From Acidobacteriota bacterium (GTDB lineage: Bacteria > Acidobacteriota > Terriglobia > Terriglobales > Acidobacteriaceae): a stretch of 9,588 nt of DNA. The notes beneath the pieces were generated by a model. The model did no database searches, was not told the origin of the DNA, and was given only the letters and a program-made list of their open reading frames with translations. Location of the stretch: assembly GCA_021805955.1 (NCBI GenBank), contig JAJZDO010000773.1, forward strand, positions 1 to 9,588, read 5' to 3'. Both the position numbers and the translations under genes were made by a program. Shown piece after piece: positions 1 to 7,900 of the stretch. Within the stretch, counting starts at the first letter, position 1, and each line of letters opens with the position of its first letter.

Positions 1-230
1 TGCAGCGTGGAGGCGTGACCATTGGAAAGGATAAAGCGGTCGCGATCCGCCCAGCGGGAGTGTGCAGGATTGTGCTTCATCACGCGGCTGTAAAGAAGAT
101 ACGCAATCGGAGCACAACCAAGCGGCGCGCCGGGATGTCCGCTGTTTGCCTTCTGCACGGCGTCAACGGCCAGCAGGCGCAGCGTATTGATCGAAAGCTG
201 ATCAAGATCAGAACCGTGAGAAGACATCAT
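1..230 (-). CDS. tkt: transketolase, N-terminal part (cut by window edge)
   Basis: Transketolase transfers two-carbon ketol units between sugar phosphates in the non-oxidative pentose phosphate pathway, using thiamine diphosphate (ThDP) in the cytoplasm. Only the first 76 codons are visible; the gene runs off the low-coordinate edge. The visible protein matches the family N-terminus closely: [20 protein letters not shown] (residues 15-34), then GAPLG, KHNPAH and [14 protein letters not shown]. The two histidines expected to contact ThDP and substrate are present, in SGHPG (about residue 32) and SNGHAS (about residue 72). The start has two ATGs in tandem (230 and 227). AGGAAAGGG lies about 8 nt upstream of the first, and AAGGA abuts it directly, so either Met could be used; I chose the first. 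A 123-bp gap separates it from the upstream glucoamylase. I found no clear terminator or promoter in that gap, so co-transcription cannot be excluded. The family call is firm. Confidence 0.95.
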   Translation of the reverse strand, partial: MMSSHGSDLDQLSINTLRLLAVDAVQKANSGHPGAPLGCAPIAYLLYSRVMKHNPAHSRWADRDRFILSNGHASTL

Positions 231-353
231 TCCTTAAACCCTTTCCTGTTATGAGGGGAAGTTTCCCGCAAGCGTTTGGGTGGTCTGACCACGACGACGT
301 GTTCCTTGATCGTATTTAAGGACAGGCCGCCGTGGCCAGTAGCAATTCTCTTT
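231..353 (-). other. glucoamylase-tkt intergenic region with two short palindromes
   Basis: This 123-bp gap forms the leader of the transketolase gene. It holds two small perfect inverted repeats: GTGGTC-T-GACCAC at 280-292 (6-bp arms, 1-nt centre) and GGGAA-GT-TTCCC at 256-267 (5-bp arms). Neither is followed by a T-run in the minus direction, so they do not look like intrinsic terminators. They could be operator half-sites or chance. I see no convincing -35/-10 pair. Confidence 0.3.
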
Positions 354-2870
354 TCAGCCTATCGCATCCAACGTTTCTTCTGGTTGCGCGAGCGATATTT
401 TCTCCATTCGAACCGTGTGGTTTCGCCCCAGCCAGGTGTTCGATTCCGGCCAATACAAGGTGAATTCAAGTAGATCGCAGCCTTCCGATGGAACGATATC
501 CACGACAAATCCAAGTTCACTCATATTACGCGCGGTTGAGACATGCCGACTATTCCATTGGTCATCGGTCCAGATCAATTCAAACTCGCGATCATCGAGG
601 ACTCGCAAGGTAGTGCCCGGAGGTATTCGCTGGATAGGTCGCCGTAGGCTGAAGAACTCAAGTCGTTTCGCATGGGTCTGGCCGAGAGCATGGTCGTGCT
701 CTCGCAGTCGGCAGCCATAACGCTGATACACCGGATCAATGCGATCATAGACCTGTCCGTCGAGAGCCGAGCGCAGCAGCTTGAGATACTCCGCGTGTGC
801 CCAGACAAGTGGACAAGCGGATCCGGCAGGGCGGCCTTGAATCAGGCCGCGCTCCGGGCGATCCGTTTCGTCCCAGACCTGCTCGGGCATCATCAGACCG
901 GCTGTCGCAAAACCTTCGTAGGTGTGAATGAGATGGTCGATCGGACGTCCTGCTGCCAGTTCATAGTGGGCGCGCTCACCTGTCAGCAACGGCCAGACGC
1001 GACCCTTTCCAGTACCGTGATACGCACCACCTGCCTCGGTCTGCCCATAACCATCCCAGTTGTAACGTATCCAGCCAGCTCCTTGCGGCAGTTCACGCCG
1101 CAGTGCAGCATCGACCACCTTCAGCGAATCGACGATAAGCGGGTCGTGAGGATTGCGCACACCGTAGCGCACGAGTTCCAAAAATCCAGCGTCGATGATC
1201 TCGCGCGCTTCAAACTCGTAACGCGTTCCAGCCGGTCGATTGCTGAGATGGATCGTCTCCGTCCCCGCACCTTCGCAATCATAAGCGTCACCGGTCTCCG
1301 GGGGGCGGATGCGCATGTAGTGACGTGGCACCTCGGGCAGTATGACCCCGGAGTTGGTAACGGTCCAGTCTTCCAGATGGCTTTCAATCCAGTCTGCAAA
1401 CTCTTCCAGAAAATCCGCCTGCTCGTCGGACTGATGAGCACGACAAATCTCTGCCGCACAGATTAGCCCCGCGATGACGGCGGCAAGGGTCGAAGGCGAG
1501 TAACCACTGTTCTCTTCCCAGCGCTCCTGATGCGTAATCGGCGCATGACGAACCAGGAAACCAGCCGCGCGCTCAACGAAGGCAAGCACATTCCAGTTGC
1601 CGAGACCGTTGAGCTTCCACAGTCGCCACGTGAGAATGAGCGGGAAGGCAACTTCATCGAGTTGCACACCCTTCCAGTAAGGTCGGCCATCAATCCAGAA
1701 GTTCTGATAGAAGCCGCCATCGGGTCGCTGGGTGCAGGCCAGGTAAACAAGTGCACGGCGCGCGGTATCGAGGCGTCCACAGGCCAGCAGCGCAGTCGCT
1801 GTCTGCACCATGTCACGCGTCCAGACAAGGTGATACCCACCCAGATCGTCGTCTCCCTTCGCCTGTCCCCAGGGGATGGAGGCCGAGGCGACAAAGGCGC
1901 CCGAGTAGGTCTTGTCTTCGTGGGCAAGCAGAATATTGTGGCTGGTCTGCATCAGGCGTCCGCGGTCACCGGTGACGGTGGCCAACTTGAACGGACTGGC
2001 AGCACGCTGCCACTGCTCCAGAAATCGATCCCGATTACTGGCGAAAGGAGTGGAGAGCGCGCCGAGCGTCTTGGCCAGGGCGGAGTGACGCGTGCTGGCG
2101 ATACCAATGCCGAGCGTGAAGCTGCGCCGGTTGCGAAGATCGAGTTCAGCCATCAACGCGATGTTGCCGTTGGTGGCCGACCCAAACTCCCAATCCATGC
2201 GAAAGTTGCTCATCAGGTCGTGCCAGCCGTCGCTGGCGCCGACAAAGCCACAGCTCGCCTTGGAGAAGCCGCAATCCGAGGAAAGCACAAGCGCCCAGTG
2301 ACTCTTCCAGGCAAGAAAGACCTTCTGACCTGCCAGATCCATGACCCGCGCTGAGTTCCCTGCTCCACCCCCGTCCAGATGTGGCGCCAACAAAGCATAA
2401 ATACGCAGCTTTTCCAGGAACTCGTCGCTTCCATTTGGACCAGCCTCGAGCGTCACGTTCATCAGAACGACGCTATGGTGTGGGTCGCAAATAATCTCTT
2501 TTACAAGCTGATACCGACCCTGCCGATCTCGATTCGTATATCGAACACCGAGCGCCTCCGAGTGGATGTACTCGAAGTGGGAATCGAGGTCACGCTTTTC
2601 TTCATGAACAAAACTCTCGCCATCCGTGACCAAAAGACCCAGGTCACGCGTCTGGGGATGATCGATATTCGGATGGTAAATCTCGTTGAGAATGCCGTGA
2701 GAGACCGTAAACCATATCCGACTGGAGGCGGAGTATGCCGTTCCTACAGCGTCTTTGACGCTCGAAGTCCAGCGAGGTTCGGCACCAGGCTGTCCAAAGG
2801 CTTCCCCATCCTGCACTAACCATCGATAAAGCGATTCGTCTTCTGTGGCCTGCTTTGAAGCTTCGTTCAC
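354..2870 (-). CDS. GH15 glucoamylase (glucan 1,4-alpha-glucosidase), cytoplasmic
   Basis: Family GH15 glucoamylases release glucose from the non-reducing ends of alpha-glucans with inversion. The N-terminal third (about residues 30-270) resembles the beta-sandwich domain N of bacterial glucoamylases and glucodextranases, with NEIYHPNIDHPQTRDLGLLV near its start. The (alpha/alpha)6 catalytic domain spans about 300-700: WGQAKGDDDLGGYHLVWTRD, RPDGGFYQNFW, QERWEENSGYSPSTLA, ETIHLSNRPAGT and GLMMPEQVWDE. By family knowledge the general acid is the first Glu of WEE (about E452) and the general base the Glu of MPEQ (about E663); both are intact. A beta-rich tail follows to residue 838. There is no signal peptide or membrane segment, so it should act in the cytoplasm, perhaps on glycogen or maltodextrin. 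I chose the GTG at 2870 because AAAGGA sits 6 nt upstream; an in-frame GTG at 2930 and ATG at 2915 would add 20 or 15 unconserved-looking residues. Substrate (starch, glycogen, isomaltose, trehalose) cannot be fixed from sequence alone. Confidence 0.9.
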   Translation of the reverse strand: MNEASKQATEDESLYRWLVQDGEAFGQPGAEPRWTSSVKDAVGTAYSASSRIWFTVSHGILNEIYHPNIDHPQTRDLGLLVTDGESFVHEEKRDLDSHFEYIHSEALGVRYTNRDRQGRYQLVKEIICDPHHSVVLMNVTLEAGPNGSDEFLEKLRIYALLAPHLDGGGAGNSARVMDLAGQKVFLAWKSHWALVLSSDCGFSKASCGFVGASDGWHDLMSNFRMDWEFGSATNGNIALMAELDLRNRRSFTLGIGIASTRHSALAKTLGALSTPFASNRDRFLEQWQRAASPFKLATVTGDRGRLMQTSHNILLAHEDKTYSGAFVASASIPWGQAKGDDDLGGYHLVWTRDMVQTATALLACGRLDTARRALVYLACTQRPDGGFYQNFWIDGRPYWKGVQLDEVAFPLILTWRLWKLNGLGNWNVLAFVERAAGFLVRHAPITHQERWEENSGYSPSTLAAVIAGLICAAEICRAHQSDEQADFLEEFADWIESHLEDWTVTNSGVILPEVPRHYMRIRPPETGDAYDCEGAGTETIHLSNRPAGTRYEFEAREIIDAGFLELVRYGVRNPHDPLIVDSLKVVDAALRRELPQGAGWIRYNWDGYGQTEAGGAYHGTGKGRVWPLLTGERAHYELAAGRPIDHLIHTYEGFATAGLMMPEQVWDETDRPERGLIQGRPAGSACPLVWAHAEYLKLLRSALDGQVYDRIDPVYQRYGCRLREHDHALGQTHAKRLEFFSLRRPIQRIPPGTTLRVLDDREFELIWTDDQWNSRHVSTARNMSELGFVVDIVPSEGCDLLEFTLYWPESNTWLGRNHTVRMEKISLAQPEETLDAIG

Positions 2871-2876
2871 AGTGAA

Positions 2877-2883
2877 TCCTTTC
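2877..2883 (-). promoter_or_regulatory. ribosome binding site deciding the glucoamylase start
   Basis: On the minus strand GAAAGGA is followed by 6 nt (TTCACT) and then GTG. This spacing favours the GTG at 2870. The GGGGGGA run before the ATG at 2915 touches the codon and is too close to work well. Confidence 0.6.
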
Positions 2884-2930
2884 GCGTTGCGATCACTCGG
2901 GGAGAATACGCACATTCCCCCCTGGAGCAC

Positions 2931-3050
2931 AATGCTTTATTTGATCATCGACGAGCGGCGGAACAAATACCCTACAAAGTGCTTTGATGCTCCATTTGGG
3001 TAAGGGTTAGAGACGCAAGGATATTTGTACTCAAATGGAACCAATTCCGC
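2931..3050. other. intergenic region upstream of the glucoamylase
   Basis: This non-coding stretch probably holds the glucoamylase promoter, but I could not settle on a -35/-10 pair. It carries a perfect 8-bp inverted repeat, TCCATTTG (2991-2998) and CAAATGGA (3032-3039), separated by 33 nt. It also carries a small hairpin-like CAAAG-TG-CTTTG at 2975-2986. No open frame with a ribosome binding site is apparent. Confidence 0.3.
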
Positions 3051-3121
3051 AGGATCTCTTTAGATCCTGTTAACCCTACCAGGACGGATGGCGTTGCGAG
3101 GGGCCGGGTAGGATTAACAGG
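3051..3121 (-). terminator. two overlapping hairpins downstream of the MFS gene
   Basis: Starting 8 nt past the transporter stop, the minus-strand RNA can form a 15-bp stem between 3107-3121 and 3066-3080 around a 26-nt loop. The only non-Watson-Crick pair would be U-G in minus-strand RNA but C-A in plus-strand RNA, which suggests it works on minus transcripts. A second hairpin, AGGATCT-AAAG-AGATCCT in minus orientation (3051-3068), follows at once. It shares 3 nt (3066-3068) with the first, so both cannot be complete together. No U-run follows, so this is not a textbook intrinsic terminator. It could stabilise the 3' end or act with Rho. Confidence 0.5.
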
Positions 3122-3128
3122 CCCTGGA

Positions 3129-4376
3129 TCACGACTCGGAAACCAGTGGCGGAATGGGAGACCGTGGATTCTTGTGTGACCGGGGAGGATGGACCAGGAT
3201 GGGCAGCAACATCGAGATCGTCATCATGCCGGCAATGAGGTGCAGGCCACTGCGATAATTTCCGCTGGAATCGTGCAAAGTTGCAGTCAGCATGGGGCCA
3301 AAAACACTGGCAGCCCCCCAGGCAGTCAGCATCAATCCGTAAATTGGCCCGACATTTGCTGCTCCATAGTAATCAGCTACAAAGGCTGGCATGGTGCCAA
3401 AGCCCCCGCCGTAACACATCAGGATCAGGAAAGCGATGATTGCCACCGTCCAACTTGCGGTGAACAGCGGAAGCATCCAGAAAAGCCCGATCTGGAGAGC
3501 AAACATCAAAACAAAAGTCCATCGTCGCGTAATCACATCAGACACTCCGGCCCAGAAAAAGCGCCCGGCAGCATTCCCTACACTGGCAACGCCTACCATA
3601 GCAGCAGCAATGATCGCCGAAGCCCCCGTCAACTCCGAAAAGACTGGAGCCTCCTGCGAGATGAGCGAGATGCCCGCAGAGGTATTGAGGAATAGCAAGA
3701 GCCAGAGCGCCCACCACTGCCACGATCCAAGCGCATCATGAAGCGTCCACGAATGGGATGTTCGCTGCCGTTCAACGCGTACGGAAGGCTTCCATCCTGC
3801 TGGGCGATACCCTGCAGGCGGATCCTGCATGAAGTATCCGCTCACCAGACCCAGGACCATAAATCCAAAACCAAGCCAGGCAAAGGTGTGCAGCACTCCA
3901 ACCAACTGAATCAGGCGCACGGCCAGCGGTGCAGTCACAAGCGCTCCTGCGCCAAAGCCGCAGACAGCCAATCCGGTAATGAAGCCGCGACGATCCGGAA
4001 ACCAGCGAACCAGCACCGCAACTGGAACGATATATCCGAATCCGAGTCCCACGCCTCCAATCAGACCAAAGGTCAGGTAGAGCCAGCCCAGTCCGTGACT
4101 GGAAAAGCTCGCCAGCATCACGCCTAGCCCATAGAACAATCCGCCCATCATCGCTACTGGCCGAGGGCCGATGCGATTCATCCAAAAGCCACCCGCAAAC
4201 GCAGCAATGCCCAGCGTGAAAATAGCCACGGTAAAGGCAAAGGTTACATCTGGAGTGGCCCAGTGAAACTGATGCGTGAGCGGAGCCTTGAAAACGCTCC
4301 AGGCATACACCGAGCCAAGTGTCATCTGTAGCAGGAAACCTGCCAACGCAATTCCCCAGCGATGAAGTCGTGTCAC
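3129..4376 (-). CDS. OFA-family MFS transporter (oxalate/formate antiporter-like)
   Basis: This 415-residue, 12-helix major facilitator belongs to the oxalate:formate antiporter family, whose members move small carboxylates across the inner membrane. The OFA-style first helix motif LGSVYAWSVFKAPL (about residues 20-33) is clear. The helix 2-3 loop reads NRIGPRP, and VRWFPDRRGFITGLAV (about 123-138) occupies the helix 4-5 region. The central loop after helix 6 is hydrophilic (DPPAGYRPAGWKPS). An Arg sits at residue 272 in NAAGRFFWAG, matching the position I recall for the carboxylate-binding Arg of OxlT. In the region of OxlT Lys355 this protein has LTAWG (Trp353), so oxalate may not be its substrate. 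The GTG at 4376 is chosen because AAGGAG lies 5 nt upstream; an in-frame TTG at 4394 would add six residues. It follows the DUF1641 gene by 63 bp with no terminator between, so it probably belongs to the formate dehydrogenase operon. Formate uptake or export is the contextual guess. Confidence 0.85.
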   Translation of the reverse strand: MTRLHRWGIALAGFLLQMTLGSVYAWSVFKAPLTHQFHWATPDVTFAFTVAIFTLGIAAFAGGFWMNRIGPRPVAMMGGLFYGLGVMLASFSSHGLGWLYLTFGLIGGVGLGFGYIVPVAVLVRWFPDRRGFITGLAVCGFGAGALVTAPLAVRLIQLVGVLHTFAWLGFGFMVLGLVSGYFMQDPPAGYRPAGWKPSVRVERQRTSHSWTLHDALGSWQWWALWLLLFLNTSAGISLISQEAPVFSELTGASAIIAAAMVGVASVGNAAGRFFWAGVSDVITRRWTFVLMFALQIGLFWMLPLFTASWTVAIIAFLILMCYGGGFGTMPAFVADYYGAANVGPIYGLMLTAWGAASVFGPMLTATLHDSSGNYRSGLHLIAGMMTISMLLPILVHPPRSHKNPRSPIPPLVSES

Positions 4377-4381
4377 ATAAA

Positions 4382-4387
4382 CTCCTT
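4382..4387 (-). promoter_or_regulatory. ribosome binding site deciding the transporter start
   Basis: AAGGAG on the minus strand is followed by TTTAT and GTG (4376). It overlaps the codons that would follow the alternative TTG start at 4394, so the GTG start is strongly preferred. Confidence 0.7.
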
Positions 4388-4439
4388 GTTTCAAACTTGC
4401 TTCTTTTTCTGCGACGACTTTTCAAGAGTTATTTGGGTG

Positions 4440-4913
4440 CTACAGGCGTGTTCGTAGCTTGATTTGATAACCAAGGTTGCGCATGAAACGATTGAGTAAT
4501 CCAAGACCCCGACGCATATCTCGGCTGAAGAAATTCACAATGAGCGAACGGAAGGATGGAGGATCGGCAGGCGTTGATTGTGCGCTGCCAAACGTATCTG
4601 CAACCGCAACACCGATTCCCTCAATGATCGTCGGATCTACGGATGCGAGCATCTTGCCCAGTAAGAGCAGGTTACGAGTTGCTCGAATCGCGGTTTCAGT
4701 ATTGGCTGCTCCAGCTACGGTTTCAATCAGCGTATCGTGAGAGTCCAGAGCCGCCTTGGCGATTCGAAGCAATCCGCTGACGCGCAAGGCCTCGAGCAGT
4801 TCGCAGCTCTCCAGCAAAGCCGCAGCATAGTCGGAAGGGGCTGACTCAATGCGGGCGAGAAGTTCACGCTTGGGGTCCCGCGGTGCAATCTCCAGCGAAA
4901 TGGGCTGAGCCAT
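4440..4913 (-). CDS. DUF1641 protein, ForE/YrhD-like formate dehydrogenase subunit
   Basis: This 157-residue helical protein has the DUF1641 character: a short variable N-terminus, a central helical pair (LLESCELLEALRVSGLLRIA), and the region NLLLLGKMLASVDP followed by a C-terminal segment ending in basic residues. It has no signal peptide, no obvious membrane span and no Cys pattern for metal clusters; its single Cys is in LLESCELLEA. In Bacillus subtilis such proteins (YrhD, YjgD) are encoded next to YrhE/YjgC-type formate dehydrogenases. As I recall, they have been shown to be the partner subunit (ForE) of a menaquinone-linked enzyme, ForCE. Here the ATG is 3 nt after the catalytic-subunit stop, with AGGAGGA inside the end of that gene, which implies coupled, near-stoichiometric translation. 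I infer that it docks on the catalytic subunit and hands electrons to membrane quinone. DUF1641 membership is by pattern recognition, not a profile search. Confidence 0.8.
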   Translation of the reverse strand: MAQPISLEIAPRDPKRELLARIESAPSDYAAALLESCELLEALRVSGLLRIAKAALDSHDTLIETVAGAANTETAIRATRNLLLLGKMLASVDPTIIEGIGVAVADTFGSAQSTPADPPSFRSLIVNFFSRDMRRGLGLLNRFMRNLGYQIKLRTRL

Positions 4914-4916
4914 GGA

Positions 4917-7900
4917 TTAATCCTCCTCCTGCTGCGATGCGGTTTGCCGGGCCATCCCTGTCGGTTTTTCCTTCCGATGCGCAGATTGAATCTGAACCAG
5001 CGAGGATTGGCTTTCCCCGGGCATTCGATAATCTGCGCGCTTCCATTTGCGCTCCACCTCGACTCCGCGTTGCGGAGTCGGGTGACCAAAACGCGAATTC
5101 GTGCGTGGCAAAGGAGCAGGTCCGGTTGGCGCGAGAACGCGCATGCGCACGGATGTTTCTTTATATGCCGGAGTATGCGTAGCTGCATCGGTATGACTGC
5201 TTGTCAGACGATTCACGGCGGACTCTGTCGAGTTCATCGGCATATACAACTGGTTGCCTTCCACGCGATCGGTGACCAGCGCTGGAGCCTCAACCCGACC
5301 ATAACGCGAGGTCAGTTCCAGCACAGATCCAGTCTCGATTCCTCGCGCACTGGCCAACGCGGGAGAAACCTCAACAAAAGTACAAGGAGTTCTCTCGCGA
5401 ATTCCTTCTGTACGGAGGGTCATGTTGCCCTCATGGAAGTGTTCCAGCAGGCGCCCGTTGTTGAGATGCAGATCAAAGTGATCGTCTGGCTGATCGGTTG
5501 GCTCAGAAAATGCGACCGGATACAGTCGAGCTTTGCCATCCGGAAAGGCAAATCGCTCGGTATAAAGCAGGGGTTGGTCGGACCCATCCTCGGCAACCGG
5601 CCATTGCAGTGTGCGATAGCCTTCAAGACGTTCATAGCTGACACCAGCCATCAGAGGCGTGAGCGCTGCGATTTCGTCATAAATCTGCGAGGGATGCTGG
5701 TACTTCCAGTTCGCGCCGAGATGGTTGGCAACATCCTGGATAATCCGCCAGTCCGGACGACTTTCTCCGAGTGGCTCAAAGACTGGATACAGGCGCTGAA
5801 TACGGCGTTCTGTACTTGTAAATGTTCCCTCTTTTTCCAGGCTTGGCGAGGCAGGCAGGATCACATCGGCGAAGCGGCAGGTGTCTGTGAAGAAAATCTC
5901 CTGCACCACAAAAAACTCCAGTTTGGCCAGTGCCGCTGCTACATGATTGGCATTGGAGTCAACCAGACTCATCTCTTCGCCAAAAAGATACATCGACTTC
6001 AGATTGCCCGCGTGAATGGCGTCAATCATCTGATGGTTATCCAAACCAGGATTTTCCGGCAGGCTCACGCCCCAGGCGTTTTCAAATTTCAAGCGAACCT
6101 CTGGATCGGTGACGCTTTGATAGCCCGGCAAAAAGTTTGGCATGGCGCCGTGATCACTGGCACCCTGCACATTGTTGTGTCCGCGGAGTGGGTAGGCGCC
6201 GGCTCCAGGACGCATGTAGTTACCCGTTACCAGCAACAAGTTCGATATTGCAGTAGAAGTGTCCGATCCCATCGAGTGCTGCGTTACGCCCATCGCCCAC
6301 AGCACGCAAACACCGTCTGCTGTTGCAATGCGCCGTGCAACGTCTTCCAAAGTAGCCACCGGAACACCGCAACGCTCGCTGGCCATCTCCAACGTGTAAG
6401 GCGCGAGACTGGCGCGTAACGCCTCCACCCCATTCACCCAGCGATCCAGAAACTCCGTCTTTGCAAGGCCATGGTCCAATATCCAGCGCGTGACAGCAGA
6501 AATCCACAACAGATCGGTTCCTGGCCTGGGACGAAAGAAAATATCAGCTCGCGTAGCCATCTCATGCTCACGCAGATCGGCAACAATCAGCTGTTGACCA
6601 CGCAGTTTATGCGCTCGCTTGACACGCGTGGCCAGCACTGGATGACTCTCTGCGGTATTACTGCCCACAATCAGCACCAGACCAGCCTGCTCAATATCAG
6701 AGATGGAGCCTGCATCGCCACCATAGCCAACCGTGCGAAAGAGTCCCACCGTAGCGGGAGCCTGGCAGTAGCGAGAGCAGTTATCCATGTTGTTGGTGCC
6801 GACGACGGCGCGCGCCAGCTTCTGCATCAGATAGCTCTCTTCGTTTGTGCATTTGGATGAAGAGATGAAGGCAAGCGCATCTGCACCGTGAGCGCTTCGA
6901 ATCTCACGGAACCTGCGGGCTACCAGTGCAAGTGCTTCGTCCCATCCTGCTTCGCGGAAGCGATCATTCTCGCGGATGAGGGGTTTCGTGAGTCGATCCG
7001 AGCTATTGACATACTCCCAGCCAAACTTGCCTTTGATGCAAGTGGATACCCCATTCGCTGCGCCTTCCGCAGGCTCTACTTTGAGGATGCGTCGAGAAGT
7101 TGGTGACTCTTCCGACCAAATGTCAAAGCTGCATCCAACACCGCAATACGTACAGACCGTCTTTGTCCGTCGAATGCGATCTTCGCGCATTGCCGCCTCA
7201 ACCTCGGAGAGTTGCAGGATCGCGCCGTAACCGATCTCCGGCTCAATGCCTTTGACCACTTCGATCATTGCATTGAGCGCTCCCTGTGGAATCGCGCTCA
7301 GATATCCCGCCTGGCCCAACATGCTGCGCTCCATCAGTGCATTGCACGGGCAAACGGTCACACAGTGCCCACAGGAGACACAACTGGATTCACCAATCGA
7401 AGCGCCGCCATCCCACAGCACACGCGGACGCTCCATCTCCCAGCCGATGGAAAGCGTCTCATTCACTTGCAGATTCTGGCACGCCTCCACGCAGCGACCA
7501 CACAGAATACATTGGTCGGGATCATACCGGTAAAAGGGGTTTGAATAATCTGCCTGGTAGGGCTTGGACGCGTAAGGGATGGACTGATGCTCCACCGCAA
7601 GGAGTCGCGTCGTATTGTGCACCGTACAGTTGCCGTTGTTGTTGTCGCATACCGTGCAGTACAGCATGTGGTTGCCGAGAATACGATCAAAAGCCTCGCG
7701 GCGCGCAGCGTCAGCTCGACGCGATGTCGTCTCAACTCGCATTCCAGGCGCAGCGATCGAGGCACAGGCACGCGTAAGCTTGCCATCCAGCTCCACCATG
7801 CATGTGTCGCAAGTCTGAATCGGGCCAAGCTGTGGATGATGGCAAACCTGTGGAAGGTCAATGCCGGCGCGCGCAATGACATTCAGCAGCGGTTCCCCGG

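Noticed and set aside
672..2354. Two plus-strand frames of 264 and 274 codons (672-1466 and 1530-2354)
   Set aside because: Both are antisense to the GH15 gene and have low-complexity, motif-free translations; they reflect codon bias of the real gene.
2871..2930. Longer glucoamylase beginning at GTG 2930 or ATG 2915
   Set aside because: No well-spaced ribosome site precedes either codon, and the added residues do not resemble a signal peptide. The GTG at 2870 has AAAGGA at 6 nt.
3772..4425. 217-codon minus-strand frame overlapping the transporter start
   Set aside because: It is a shifted frame of the MFS gene; the translation is rich in Ser, Arg, Cys and Trp with no membrane pattern, while the MFS frame gives clean helices.
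4377..4439. Terminator or promoter between the DUF1641 and transporter genes
   Set aside because: I found no stem-loop and no convincing -35/-10 pair in these 63 bp; read-through is simpler.
4944..6419. 491-codon open frame on the plus strand
   Set aside because: It lies wholly antisense to the formate dehydrogenase gene, whose FeS and cofactor motifs are unmistakable. The antisense translation shows no domain and has no good ribosome site.
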